Source: Streptomyces kurssanovii
GTDB taxonomy: Bacteria; Actinomycetota; Actinomycetes; Streptomycetales; Streptomycetaceae
Assembly: GCF_014649695.1 (NCBI RefSeq)
Contig: NZ_BMTN01000025.1
Coordinates: 1 to 64,000 of the forward strand
Length of the DNA stretch: 64,000 nucleotides
Reading direction: 5' to 3'
Positions 54,188 to 63,287 of this stretch are shown in pieces. The translations under genes were made by a program, and so were the position numbers. The notes beneath the pieces are model-generated. The model did no database searches, was not told the DNA's origin, and saw only the letters and a program-made list of their open reading frames with translations. Position 1 is the first letter of the stretch; each line of letters opens with the position of its first letter.

Positions 54188-56971
54188 GTGAGCCAGGGGC
54201 ACCGCAGAGATCGCAAGAAGAAACGGCTCTTCTACGGGGTGGCGGCAGCAGTCGTCGCCACTGCCACGATCGGAACGGTCGCGGTGGCATCGCCCGACCT
54301 CGTCGGTCTTGGCGACGACAAGGGCAGCCGGAACGAGTCGCTCCAGAGCAAGTTCGCGGAGGCGGCGCGCGAGTTCGACGTACCCCAGAGCGTGCTGATG
54401 GCGGTCTCGTACCGGCAGACGCGCTGGGAGGACCACGAGGGCGAGCCGAGCGTCACCGGCGCGTACAACGTGATGGGTCTGACGGACGTCGACCCCGAGG
54501 ACATCGACACGGACGAGGCGGGCGAGGAGGCCGTCGCCCACTTCAACGGCAGCGGCAAGCCGGAGATCGAGAAGTCCTTCGATCCCGCCAAGGTCCGTCG
54601 GATTCTGGCCGAGGCGACCGTCGACACCGACGACCCCCGGCTCCACACCGTGGACAAGGCCGCCGAGCTGATCGACAGCTCCCCCGAGGCGGTCCAGAGC
54701 GACACCTCCGAGTCCATCCGGGCCGGCGCGGCTCTGCTCGCGGAGTACCAGAAGGAGGCCGGCGCGGAGCTGTCCGACGACCCGGGCGCCTGGTACCCGG
54801 CAGTGGCCCGCTACAGCCAGTCGCCGGACAAGAAGGGCGCCGACCTCTTCGCCAAGCGCGTCTTCGAGTCGATCAAGACGGGTGAGCGGGAGCTCACCTT
54901 GGACGGCGAGCAGGTCTCCCTGCCGGCCGACCCGTCGGTCCGGCCGGTCAAGCCCGCGAACGTCCCGCTGGCGGTGAGCTACGCCTCCACCACGCAGGAG
55001 CCGACGCTCGAATGCCCCACCGGTCTGAACTGCAACTTCGTGCCGTCCCGCACGTCGAGCACGGGCAAGCGCAACTACACGCTCGCCGACCGCCCGAACC
55101 AGGGCGTGGACATCCGCCAGATCGTCATCCACGACACCGAGGGCGGCTACGACGGCTCGCTCGCGGCGCTCACGAACCCGGATGTCCCGGGCAGCGCGCA
55201 CTATCTGATCCGCGCCTCGGACGGTCTGGTCACCCAGATGATCGAGAACAAGCACCTGGCGTGGCACGCGGGCAACTGGACCCACAACATGCACTCGATC
55301 GGCGTGGAGCACGAGGGCTACGCGATCAAGGACGGCAAGTGGTACACCGAGTCCCAGTACCAGTCCTCCGCCGACCTGGTGAAGTTCCTGGCCACCAAGT
55401 ACAACGTGCCGCTGGACCGCGACCACATCATCGGCCATGACGAGGTGGCGCTCCAGACGGACGCCGGCATGGCCAATCTCCACTGGGACGCGGGTCCGTA
55501 CTGGGACTGGAACCACTACATGGGCCTGATGGGCGCCCGGCAGGGCGACCAGGGCGCGGGCGGTCCGCTCGCGGCCGGCCAAGTGGTCCGTGTCGTTCCC
55601 CCGTTCACCACGGCGAACCAGCCCAAGCTCACCGTCGGCGGCAACGCCGTCACCGCCCGCCCGTCCAACTTCGGCTACCTCTACACGTCGCCCTCGACGA
55701 GCGCGTCGACGCTGACCGACCCGTATTTCACGTCCCTCTGGTCCGAGGGCTCGAACTACGGGAACAAGGTCCGTGCCGGTGGCAGCTACGTCGTCGCCGA
55801 GGCCAGGACCAACTGGACGGCGATCTGGTACGCGGGCAAGAAGGCCTGGTTCTACAACCCGGGCGGCCAGTACACCGTTCCGGTGGCCAATGCCACGAGC
55901 ATCAAGGTGAAGGCCGGTGCGACCTCGGCCGACGTCTACGGGCGCTCCTTCCCGGAGACCGCCGCCTACACCGCCGCGGGCCTCGAGGCGCCCGGTGACG
56001 AGAACGCCCACCTGACGAAGTTCACCTTCGCCTCCGGCCAGGCCTATGTGAAGGCCGGCCCGGCGGTGAAGGGCGACGACTGGTTCGGCTCCGCGCAGAA
56101 GAACGTCATCGGCGACACGCTCTACGTGCCGATCCGCTTCCACCACAAGATCACCTGGGTGAAGGCGGCCGATATCGTGGAGGCCACTCCCACCGCTCCC
56201 GATCCCGGCACCACCCGGTTCAACGTGCTCGCCCGCGACACCGGCGGCTCGCTGTACCAGTACCAGGGCACGGGCAGCGCGACGACACCGTTCTACTCGC
56301 GCTACCGGATCGGCGGCGGGTGGCAGGGCTACAACGCCATCACCGACCTCGGGCCGCTCCGTGCCGACGGCACCGGTGACATGGTGGCCAGGGACGGCTC
56401 CGGCTACCTCTGGTACTACAAGGGCAGCGGCGACAAGAACCAGCCGTTCCGGGCCCGCGTCAACGTCGGCCCCGGCTGGAACATGTTCAACATGATCGTC
56501 GGCTCGCAGGACCTCGACGGCGACGGCCTCTCCGACATGGTGGGCCGCGAGCCGTCCGGCGCCCTGTGGTTCTACAAGGGCACCGGCGTCCCGTCCGCCC
56601 CCTTCGCCCGCCGCACCAAGGTCGGCGACGGCTGGCAGACGTACAACATGCTCGTCGCCACCGGTGACCTCGACAAGGACGGCAAGGCCGACGCGGTCGG
56701 CCGGGACAAGTCCGGCGACCTGTGGTTCTACAAGGGCACCGGCAACGCGGCGGCTCCGTTCGCCGCGCGCATCCGGGTCGGCGGCGGCTGGAACATGTTC
56801 GACATGCTGGTCTCCACCGGGGACCTGAACAAGGACGGCATCGCCGACATGGTCGGCCGCGAGCCGTCCGGCGCCCTGTGGTTCTACAAGGGCACCGGCG
56901 TCCCGACGTCTCCCTTCGCCGCCCGGACCTCGGTCGGCAACGGCTGGCAGATCTACAACACGCTGATCTGA
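54188..56971 (+). CDS. Secreted N-acetylmuramoyl-L-alanine amidase with FG-GAP-like repeats
   Basis: I choose the GTG at 54188 (VSQGHRRDRKKKRL...), with AGGGG 5 nt upstream, giving 927 residues; the frame upstream is antisense to aroG. N-terminal signal sequence (RLFYGVAAAVVATATIGTVAVA). A helical lytic-transglycosylase-like region (~45-230: VPQSVLMAVSYRQTRWEDHEG, VTGAYNVMGLTD). Amidase_2 domain (~305-450) with zinc/catalytic residues in IVIHDTEGG, WHAGN, SIGVEHEG and HWDAGPYWDWN. SH3-like linker region, then four to five ~50-residue repeats with Ca-binding DxDxDG loops (DLDGDGLSD, DLDKDGKAD, DLNKDGIAD). Confidence 0.93.
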   Translation: MSQGHRRDRKKKRLFYGVAAAVVATATIGTVAVASPDLVGLGDDKGSRNESLQSKFAEAAREFDVPQSVLMAVSYRQTRWEDHEGEPSVTGAYNVMGLTDVDPEDIDTDEAGEEAVAHFNGSGKPEIEKSFDPAKVRRILAEATVDTDDPRLHTVDKAAELIDSSPEAVQSDTSESIRAGAALLAEYQKEAGAELSDDPGAWYPAVARYSQSPDKKGADLFAKRVFESIKTGERELTLDGEQVSLPADPSVRPVKPANVPLAVSYASTTQEPTLECPTGLNCNFVPSRTSSTGKRNYTLADRPNQGVDIRQIVIHDTEGGYDGSLAALTNPDVPGSAHYLIRASDGLVTQMIENKHLAWHAGNWTHNMHSIGVEHEGYAIKDGKWYTESQYQSSADLVKFLATKYNVPLDRDHIIGHDEVALQTDAGMANLHWDAGPYWDWNHYMGLMGARQGDQGAGGPLAAGQVVRVVPPFTTANQPKLTVGGNAVTARPSNFGYLYTSPSTSASTLTDPYFTSLWSEGSNYGNKVRAGGSYVVAEARTNWTAIWYAGKKAWFYNPGGQYTVPVANATSIKVKAGATSADVYGRSFPETAAYTAAGLEAPGDENAHLTKFTFASGQAYVKAGPAVKGDDWFGSAQKNVIGDTLYVPIRFHHKITWVKAADIVEATPTAPDPGTTRFNVLARDTGGSLYQYQGTGSATTPFYSRYRIGGGWQGYNAITDLGPLRADGTGDMVARDGSGYLWYYKGSGDKNQPFRARVNVGPGWNMFNMIVGSQDLDGDGLSDMVGREPSGALWFYKGTGVPSAPFARRTKVGDGWQTYNMLVATGDLDKDGKADAVGRDKSGDLWFYKGTGNAAAPFAARIRVGGGWNMFDMLVSTGDLNKDGIADMVGREPSGALWFYKGTGVPTSPFAARTSVGNGWQIYNTLI

Positions 56972-57066
56972 CCCGCGCACCTCGCACACTCCGCCCGCCT
57001 CGGCGGGGCCGTCCTCATCGTGGGACGTGCCCCGCCGGCGCGGGCGGATGCGTTATCGTCGGCGTC

Positions 57067-57129
57067 ATGTTCGCGCAGCAGATCCAGAACTGGTGGTGGA
57101 CCGCACTCCGGCGGCCCACTGCTTCCTGA
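57067..57129 (+). CDS. trpL: trp leader peptide
   Basis: 20-codon ORF MFAQQIQNWWWTALRRPTAS with three consecutive Trp codons at 57091-57099, upstream of a terminator and the trpE gene. This is the classic attenuation arrangement known for Streptomyces trpE. TATCGT (57054-57059) ends 7 nt before the ATG and no ribosome site is seen, so the leader is probably leaderless. Confidence 0.93.
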   Translation: MFAQQIQNWWWTALRRPTAS

Positions 57130-57149
57130 TCGCGCGCAGCACCGATCGC

Positions 57150-57174
57150 GAAGGCCGCCCGAGGGGCGGCCTTC
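57150..57174 (+). terminator. trp attenuator
   Basis: GAAGGCCGCCC-gag-GGGCGGCCTTC, 11 perfect base pairs, then actgttttcc. It lies between the leader stop (57129) and the trpE ribosome site (ggaagga). Ribosome stalling at the Trp codons should favour the antiterminator and read-through. Confidence 0.9.
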
Positions 57175-57225
57175 ACTGTTTTCCCGACAGCGGCCGTTCC
57201 TCCTCTCCCGGAAGGAACACCCCGC

Positions 57226-59091
57226 ATGCTCATCGGACGACTGCTCGACGACGACTGCCCCCCGTTCGCCCTGCTGCACCGCCGTACCCCCGGCCGCGAC
57301 CACGGCACCGTCGAGGTGCTGATCGGTGCCGTCCACGAGGCCGCCCGCCTGGCCGACATCCCGGTGGGCGGGCATCCTTCCCTGGCGCTTGTGCCCTTCC
57401 GCCAGATCGCGGAACGCGGCTTCGACGTGACCGACGACGGCACCCCCCTCGCGGTGCTGGTCGCCCGCGAAAGCCATGAACTCGCCCTCGGGCAGGTCCT
57501 GGAGGAGCTCCCCCGGCACGAGGTACGGGTCGAGGGCGGCACGTTCGACGTCGGTGACGAGGAGTACGCGGACATCGTGCGGCGGGTCGTCGAGGACGAG
57601 ATCGGGGAGGGTGAAGGCGCCAACTTCGTGATCCGGCGCACCTTCACCGGGCAGATCGACGGCTTCGGCCGGGCCGACGCGCTCGCGCTGTTCCGGCGCC
57701 TGCTGACCGGCGAACGCGGCGCGTACTGGACCTTCGTGGTCCACACGGGCGACCGCACGCTGGTCGGGGCGAGCCCGGAGGTGCATGTGCGCATGACCGG
57801 CGGCACGGTCGTGATGAACCCGATCAGCGGGACCTTCCGGTATCCGCCCGGGGGGCCGACCGCCGAGGCGCTGCTCGCCTTCCTGGACGACCGCAAGGAG
57901 CGCGAGGAGCTCTCCATGGTGGTCGACGAGGAGCTGAAGATGATGTGCACGGTCGGCGACATGGGCGGGGTCGTGGTGGGGCCCCGGCTGAAGGAGATGG
58001 CTCATCTCGCCCACACCGAGTACGAGTTGCGGGGACGCTCGTCCCTCGACGTGCGCGAGGTGCTGAAGGAGACGATGTTCGCCGCGACGGTCACGGGCTC
58101 GCCCCTGCAGAACGCCTGCCGGGTCATCGAGCGCCACGAGGTGGGCGGCCGCGGCTACTACGCGGGCGCGCTGGCACTGATCGGCACGGACGCCTCCGGC
58201 GCGCAGACGCTGGACTCGCCCATCCTGATCCGTACCGCCGACATCGACGCCACGGGCACGCTGCGGGTGCCGGTCGGGGCGACGCTGGTGCGGCACTCCG
58301 ACCCGGCCGGCGAGGTCGCGGAGACACACGCCAAGGCCGCGGGCGTGCTCGCCGCGCTGGGAGTGCGGCCGGGGCGGTCCGACGCCGGGGGGCCGGCGCC
58401 GCGTCTGGCGGACGATCCACGCGTGCGGGCGGCCCTGGACTCCCGCCGGGCCGACCTCGCTCCGTTCTGGCTGCGGATGCAGGAGCAGGCCGCGAGACTC
58501 TCCGGGCACGCCCTGGTCGTCGACGGCGAGGACACCTTCACCGCCATGCTGGCGCATCTGCTGCGCTCGACCGGGCTGGAGGTGACCGTGGTGCGGTACG
58601 ACGCACCGGGGCTGCGGGAGCGGGCCCTCGCCCACCCGGGGCCCGTGGTGCTGGGGCCGGGCCCCGGCGACCCGGCCGACGCGTCCGATCCGAAGATGCG
58701 CTTCCTGCGGGCCCTCGCCGCCGACCTGCTGAAGGGGCACCGCCACGGTCTGCTGGGCGTGTGCCTCGGCCATGAGGTGCTGGCCGCGGAGCTGGGGCTG
58801 GAGATCGTCCGCAAGGACGAGCCGTACCAGGGGGCGCAGGAGCGGATCGACTTCTTCGGCCGCCCGGAGACGGTCGGCTTCTACAACAGCTTCACCGCGC
58901 GCTGCGACGAGGTCACCGCGGCCGAACTCGCCATGCACCGGATCGAGCTGAGCCGGGACCAGGTGACCGGCGACGTGCACGCGCTGCGCGGCAGCGGTTT
59001 CGCGTCCGTTCAGTTCCATCCGGAGTCGGTGCTGACGATGAACGGTGCGGCGCTGACGGCGTCGCTGCTGGCGGGTGTGCTGGTCGGCTGA
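57226..59091 (+). CDS. trpE: Fused anthranilate synthase (TrpE-TrpG)
   Basis: 621 residues. N-terminal chorismate-utilising domain (~85-375): FGRADALALFRRL, VVMNPISGTFRYPPGG, KEREELSMVVDEELKMMC, VLKETMFAATVTGSPLQNACRVIE and GRGYYAGALALI. C-terminal glutamine amidotransferase (~425-615) with PVVLGPGPGDP, nucleophile GVCLGHEVLAAELG and VQFHPESVL. A short Pro/Gly linker joins them. The architecture is as in PhzE/ADIC synthases, but the trp attenuator upstream argues for Trp biosynthesis. Confidence 0.94.
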   Translation: MLIGRLLDDDCPPFALLHRRTPGRDHGTVEVLIGAVHEAARLADIPVGGHPSLALVPFRQIAERGFDVTDDGTPLAVLVARESHELALGQVLEELPRHEVRVEGGTFDVGDEEYADIVRRVVEDEIGEGEGANFVIRRTFTGQIDGFGRADALALFRRLLTGERGAYWTFVVHTGDRTLVGASPEVHVRMTGGTVVMNPISGTFRYPPGGPTAEALLAFLDDRKEREELSMVVDEELKMMCTVGDMGGVVVGPRLKEMAHLAHTEYELRGRSSLDVREVLKETMFAATVTGSPLQNACRVIERHEVGGRGYYAGALALIGTDASGAQTLDSPILIRTADIDATGTLRVPVGATLVRHSDPAGEVAETHAKAAGVLAALGVRPGRSDAGGPAPRLADDPRVRAALDSRRADLAPFWLRMQEQAARLSGHALVVDGEDTFTAMLAHLLRSTGLEVTVVRYDAPGLRERALAHPGPVVLGPGPGDPADASDPKMRFLRALAADLLKGHRHGLLGVCLGHEVLAAELGLEIVRKDEPYQGAQERIDFFGRPETVGFYNSFTARCDEVTAAELAMHRIELSRDQVTGDVHALRGSGFASVQFHPESVLTMNGAALTASLLAGVLVG

Positions 59092-59103
59092 GGGACACGG
59101 CGC

Positions 59104-60111
59104 TCAGCGGGCGGGCGCGGCGGGGACGAGCACGTTCTCGTTGCGCCGGCCCTCGAGGTGGTCCTTGACGTTCCGTGCGGTGGTGTCCACGATCTGGGCG
59201 ACCGCTTCCACGGTGTAGTACGCCTGGTGGGAGGTGACGAGGACGTTGGGGAACGTCATCAGCCGGGCGAGGGTGTCGTCGTCGACCGCCTCCATGGACC
59301 TGTCGAGGAAGAACAGCCCGGCCTCCGCCTCGTACACGTCGAGGCCGACCCCCGCGAAGCGCCCCTTGCGCAGTTCGCCGACGAGGGCGTCGCTGTCGAT
59401 CAGGCCGCCGCGGCTGGAGTTCACCAGGATCGCGTCGTCCTTCATCGCGCGCAGCTCCCGGGCGCCGATGAGATGCCGGGTGGCGGGCAGCAGCGGTACG
59501 TGGAGGGTGACCAGGTCCGCGGCGGCGAGGAGTTCGTCCTTGTCGACGTATTCCATGCCCAGTTCGAGGCATACGGGGCTCGGCGCCACGTCCAGGCCGA
59601 GCAGCCGCATGCCGAAGCCGTGGGCGATCCGGGTGAATGCCTCTCCGATCTTGCCGGTGCCGATCACGCCGGCGGTCCGGCCGCGCATGTCCCGGCCCAT
59701 CAGGCCGTCGAGGCGGAAGTCGAAGTCGCGGGTGCGGTTGGCGGCGCGGACGATACGCCGGTTGACGGCCATGGCCAGCGTCCAGGCGAACTCGGCGACG
59801 GAGTACGGCGAGTAGTACGACACCCTGGCGACAGTGAGACCGAGCCGCCCTGCCACATCGAGGTCGATGTTGTTGAAGCCGGTGGAACGCTGGGCGATCA
59901 TCCTCGTGCCGCCTGCGGCGAGGGTCCGCAGCACCTCGGCGTCCAACTGGGCGTTGACGCTGGTGGAGATCACCTCGTGGCCGGCGGCGATGGCGGCGGT
60001 GTCGGCGTCGAGGAACACGTCCAGGCACCGGACGCTCATGTGGAGATCCGCGAACGCCTTCTCGATGAGCGGCTTTTCGTCGGCCTGGACACCGTAGGCG
60101 AGGATTTCCAC
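59104..60111 (-). CDS. 2-hydroxyacid dehydrogenase, D-lactate dehydrogenase (LdhA) type
   Basis: 335 residues. NAD motif TAGVIGTGKIGEAFTRIA, substrate Arg in LVNSSRGGLIDSDAL, Glu in GVGLDVYEAE and catalytic His in VLVTSHQAYYTVEA. The closest known group is fermentative D-lactate dehydrogenase (two-domain, IAQRSTGFNNIDLD). A -10-like TATATT lies in the 78-nt gap after pfkA, so it probably has its own promoter. Confidence 0.93.
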   Translation of the reverse strand: MEILAYGVQADEKPLIEKAFADLHMSVRCLDVFLDADTAAIAAGHEVISTSVNAQLDAEVLRTLAAGGTRMIAQRSTGFNNIDLDVAGRLGLTVARVSYYSPYSVAEFAWTLAMAVNRRIVRAANRTRDFDFRLDGLMGRDMRGRTAGVIGTGKIGEAFTRIAHGFGMRLLGLDVAPSPVCLELGMEYVDKDELLAAADLVTLHVPLLPATRHLIGARELRAMKDDAILVNSSRGGLIDSDALVGELRKGRFAGVGLDVYEAEAGLFFLDRSMEAVDDDTLARLMTFPNVLVTSHQAYYTVEAVAQIVDTTARNVKDHLEGRRNENVLVPAAPAR

Positions 60112-60189
60112 GTTCTCTCCCGGTTCACGAGCTGTGGGCCGGATACCCGCGAATACCCGGATATCGCGAATATACGGCCCACCGCCACG
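60112..60189 (-). promoter_or_regulatory. Promoter region of the D-lactate dehydrogenase gene
   Basis: Minus-strand TATATT (plus aatata at 60168-60173) followed by direct copies of CGGGTAT (cgggtattcg, cgggtatccg) and cgcgatatcc. AT-rich for this genome and gene-free. Confidence 0.4.
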
Positions 60190-61218
60190 TCAGCCGAAGA
60201 AGACGCCGACCTCCTCGTAGAGCTTCGGGTCGACCGTCTTGAGCTTGGCGGTCGCCTCCGCGATCGGCACCCGCACGATGTCGGTGCCCTGGAGGGCGAC
60301 CATCTTGCCGAAGTCCCCGTCGCGCACCGCGTCGATGGCGTGCAGCCCGAAGCGGGTGGCGAGCCAGCGGTCGAAGGCGCTCGGGGTGCCTCCGCGCTGG
60401 ACGTGGCCGAGGACGGTGGTGCGGGCCTCCTTGCCCGTACGGCTCTCGATCTCCTTGGCCAGCCACTCGCCGACGCCGGAGAGGCGGACATGGCCGAAGG
60501 AGTCGAGCGTGCCGTCCTTGAGGACCGCCTCGCCGTCCTTGGGCATCGCGCCCTCGGCGATCACCACGATCGGCGCGTAACTCGCCTTGAAACGGGAGGC
60601 GACCCAGGCGCAGACCTGGTCGACGTCGAAACGCTGCTCGGGGATGAGGATGACGTTGGCGCCGCCTGCGAGACCGGAGTGGAGGGCGATCCAGCCCGCG
60701 TGACGCCCCATCACCTCGACGACGAGGACACGCATATGGGATTCCGCCGTGGTGTGCAGCCGGTCGATCGCCTCGGTGGCGATGCCGACCGCCGTGTCGA
60801 AGCCGAAGGTGTAGTCGGTGGCGGACAGGTCGTTGTCGATGGTCTTGGGTACGCCAACACAGCTGATGCCGTACTCGTCGCAGAGCCGCGCCGCGACGCC
60901 GAGCGTGTCCTCGCCGCCGATGGTGACGAGGGCGTCCACCTCGTGCTTGGCGAGGTTCTCCTTGATCCGGCGGACGCCGTCCGCCTCCTTCAGCGGATTG
61001 GTACGGGAAGAGCCGAGGATCGTGCCGCCGCGGGGCAGAATTCCGCGGACGGCCGGGATGTCGAGCGGGACGGTGTCGCCTTCCAGCGGTCCGCGCCAGC
61101 CGTCGCGGTAGCCGACGAACTCGTAGCCGTACTCCTGCACACCCTTGCGGACGAGGCCGCGGATGACCGCGTTGAGGCCGGGGCAGTCGCCGCCCCCGGT
61201 CAGTACTCCGACGCGCAT
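60190..61218 (-). CDS. pfkA: 6-phosphofructokinase
   Basis: 342 residues from the ATG at 61218 with GAAGGGAAG upstream; the frame is open to 61278 without a better site. ATP/PPi-type PFK fold: VLTGGGDCPGLNAVIRGLV, GSSRTNPL, GGEDTLGVAARL, PKTIDNDL, VEVMGRHAGWIAL and VLGHVQRGGTPSAFDR. The GGEDT motif (Glu for the usual Asp-Gly-Ser) and length place it with the actinobacterial PFK-A group. A Crp-like site lies upstream. Confidence 0.95.
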   Translation of the reverse strand: MRVGVLTGGGDCPGLNAVIRGLVRKGVQEYGYEFVGYRDGWRGPLEGDTVPLDIPAVRGILPRGGTILGSSRTNPLKEADGVRRIKENLAKHEVDALVTIGGEDTLGVAARLCDEYGISCVGVPKTIDNDLSATDYTFGFDTAVGIATEAIDRLHTTAESHMRVLVVEVMGRHAGWIALHSGLAGGANVILIPEQRFDVDQVCAWVASRFKASYAPIVVIAEGAMPKDGEAVLKDGTLDSFGHVRLSGVGEWLAKEIESRTGKEARTTVLGHVQRGGTPSAFDRWLATRFGLHAIDAVRDGDFGKMVALQGTDIVRVPIAEATAKLKTVDPKLYEEVGVFFG

Positions 61219-61246
61219 GGAAACTTCCCTTCGCCTGATGAGCCCT

Positions 61247-61278
61247 GTGACCGTCACGCTAATGGTGACGCAGGTCAC
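61247..61278. promoter_or_regulatory. Two inverted repeats upstream of pfkA, one Crp-like
   Basis: GTGAC-c-GTCAC at 61247-61257 and GTGAC-gcag-GTCAC at 61265-61278. The second fits the reported Streptomyces Crp site GTG-N6-GNCAC exactly. Both lie just upstream of the pfkA start on the minus strand. Confidence 0.5.
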
Positions 61279-61377
61279 TCAGGGACGGGGCGAATGGTCG
61301 ATTCTCTTGCGTGGCGGGGCGGCCGGCCGGCCGCCATTCACTCGTACGGGTACAGCTCGAACCGGCCTGACGTGCGG

Positions 61378-62052
61378 TCAGACGTCGTCCAGGCCGCGCT
61401 CGATCGCGTACCGCACCAGCTCGACGCGGTTGTGCAACTGAAGCTTGCCCAGGGTGTTCTGCACATGGTTCTGGACGGTGCGATGGGAGATGACCAGCCG
61501 CTCCGCGATCTGCTTGTACGACAACCCCTTGGCGACCAGCCGCAGTACCTCGGTCTCCCGGTCCGTCAGCTGCGGGGCCTTCGGCTCGTCCGCGCCGACC
61601 GGCGGACCGGGCTCCGAGGCGAGCCGGCGGTACTCGCCGAGCACCAGGCCCGCGAGACCCGGTGTGAAGACGGGATCGCCCACAGCCGTGCGGCGCACCG
61701 CGTCCGTCAGCTCCTCCGTGCTGGCCGACTTCAGCAGATAGCCGGTGGCGCCCGACTTCACCGCCTCGAGGACGTCGGCGTGCTCGCCGCTGGCGGACAG
61801 CACCAGGACACGCAGTCCGGGCAGCGCCCCGACCAGCTCCTTGCACACCTGCACGCCCGGCAGCTCGGGCAGATTGAGGTCGAGCACGAGAACGTCGGGC
61901 GCGGCGGCCCTGGCCCGGCGCACGGCCTGCGCACCGTCACCCGCCGTGGCGACCACGTCGAACCCGGCCTCCGTGAGGTCGCGTGCCACCGCGTCCCGCC
62001 ACATCGGATGGTCGTCGACCACCATCACCTTGAGCGTCCGCTGATCCGTCAT
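61378..62052 (-). CDS. macR: Response regulator MacR (NarL/LuxR family)
   Basis: 224 residues from the ATG at 62052, overlapping the macS stop as ATGA. Receiver domain VMVVDDHPMWRDAVARDL with phospho-Asp in VLVLDLNLPELPG and the switch residues SASG and GATGYLLKSA. C-terminal LuxR HTH LTDRETEVLRLVAKGLSYKQIAERLVISHRTVQNHV. In S. coelicolor MacRS controls morphology and actinorhodin; assignment rests on position beside pfkA and recognition of MacS. Confidence 0.93.
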   Translation of the reverse strand: MTDQRTLKVMVVDDHPMWRDAVARDLTEAGFDVVATAGDGAQAVRRARAAAPDVLVLDLNLPELPGVQVCKELVGALPGLRVLVLSASGEHADVLEAVKSGATGYLLKSASTEELTDAVRRTAVGDPVFTPGLAGLVLGEYRRLASEPGPPVGADEPKAPQLTDRETEVLRLVAKGLSYKQIAERLVISHRTVQNHVQNTLGKLQLHNRVELVRYAIERGLDDV

Positions 62053-63257
62053 TTCGCTGCCTTCCCCCGTGGGATCCTGAGCTCTACTTCCGTGCCCTGA
62101 CCTGGGACGGACAGCAGCTCGGCCGTGCCGCCGAGATCCCGCAGCCGCCCGCGGATGGACTGGGCGACTCCGAGCCGGCCCTCCCCCTCCGCCTGCGCGA
62201 GCCGGCCGTCCGCGATGCCGGGACCGTCGTCCCTGACCGTCACGATCACCTCGTCGGGCCAGTCCTCGACCAGGATCCATGCCTGGGCGTCCGGGCCCGC
62301 GTGCCTGTTCACATTGTCCAGTGCGGCCCCGACCGCCGCCGCCAGCTCGCGGGCCGCCGGAGCGTCCATCAGGACGGGGGCGCCGGGCTCCGACAGTGTC
62401 ACCTTCGCACCGGCGTGCGGAGCGAGCAGCGTCCGCAGGTCGCAGGGCCGCGCGGGCCCGTCGTCGTCCGGTACGTCCACGACCCGTACGACCGCGCCCT
62501 CGGACTCGTCCTCCGACACCCGGGACGCCGGGACCAGACCACCGGCGACCAGGCTGCGCAGCGCGACCTCCTGCTCGCCCGCCATCCTGCCCAGCTCCGC
62601 CGCCTCGCCGCCCAGCGCCGTGCCCCGGCGCTGCACCATCGCCAGGACCTGGAGAACGCTGTCGTGGATGTCGCGCGCCAGGCGCTCCCGTTCACGGGTC
62701 GCCGCCTCGATCTCCAGGGCACGGGCGAGGGTGCGCTCGGAGGCTCGGGCCACCTCGACGACGTAGCCGATCGCTATGGAGGCGACCCACACCAGCAGCA
62801 CGTTGTGGAAGGTGTCCCGGCTGGGCTCGCCCCGCTCGATGATGTTGGCGACGGCGACGAACGACGAGGCGAAACCGGCCCAGCGCCAGCCGCCCTTGAT
62901 GGCGAAGGCGAGGACGGAACCCGCCGTCCAGATCGAGGGCAGGGTGGGGCCGTCGTGGGTCTGGGCGTGCGCGTCGGCGAGCGGGGTGAGCAGTATGCCG
63001 GTGAGGGCGATGGTCAGGTCCGCGGCGAGGAACCCTCTGGTGCAGCGCGCCGCGTTCGCGACCTTGGGGAGGGTGGCCAGGGTCCAGACGGCCATCACCG
63101 CGAGGAAGCCGGCCGCCACCAGCGGGCGTTCGAAGTTCTGCCGGGTGAAGACGAAGAGCAGCACCGCGTAGACCATGGTCAGCACGCGGTACGCGGTCAG
63201 GGCACGCCACAGCGGCAGCTCGACCGACATCCGCACGACACGCTCGCGCTTGGCCAT
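62049..63257 (-). CDS. macS: Sensor histidine kinase MacS
   Basis: 402 residues from the ATG at 63257; a GTG at 63266 adds three. Five to six membrane spans in the first ~170 residues (no extracytoplasmic domain), then the HisKA_3 block LARDIHDSVLQVLAMVQRRG (phospho-His) and HATPase N box AALDNVNRHAG, G1 VRDDGPGIADG and G2 LGVAQSIRGRL. Partner of MacR, stop-start overlap ATGA. Confidence 0.92.
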   Translation of the reverse strand: MAKRERVVRMSVELPLWRALTAYRVLTMVYAVLLFVFTRQNFERPLVAAGFLAVMAVWTLATLPKVANAARCTRGFLAADLTIALTGILLTPLADAHAQTHDGPTLPSIWTAGSVLAFAIKGGWRWAGFASSFVAVANIIERGEPSRDTFHNVLLVWVASIAIGYVVEVARASERTLARALEIEAATRERERLARDIHDSVLQVLAMVQRRGTALGGEAAELGRMAGEQEVALRSLVAGGLVPASRVSEDESEGAVVRVVDVPDDDGPARPCDLRTLLAPHAGAKVTLSEPGAPVLMDAPAARELAAAVGAALDNVNRHAGPDAQAWILVEDWPDEVIVTVRDDGPGIADGRLAQAEGEGRLGVAQSIRGRLRDLGGTAELLSVPGQGTEVELRIPRGKAAK

Positions 63258-63287
63258 CTCCCCCACCCCGTAGCAGTGCCGCGCCGC

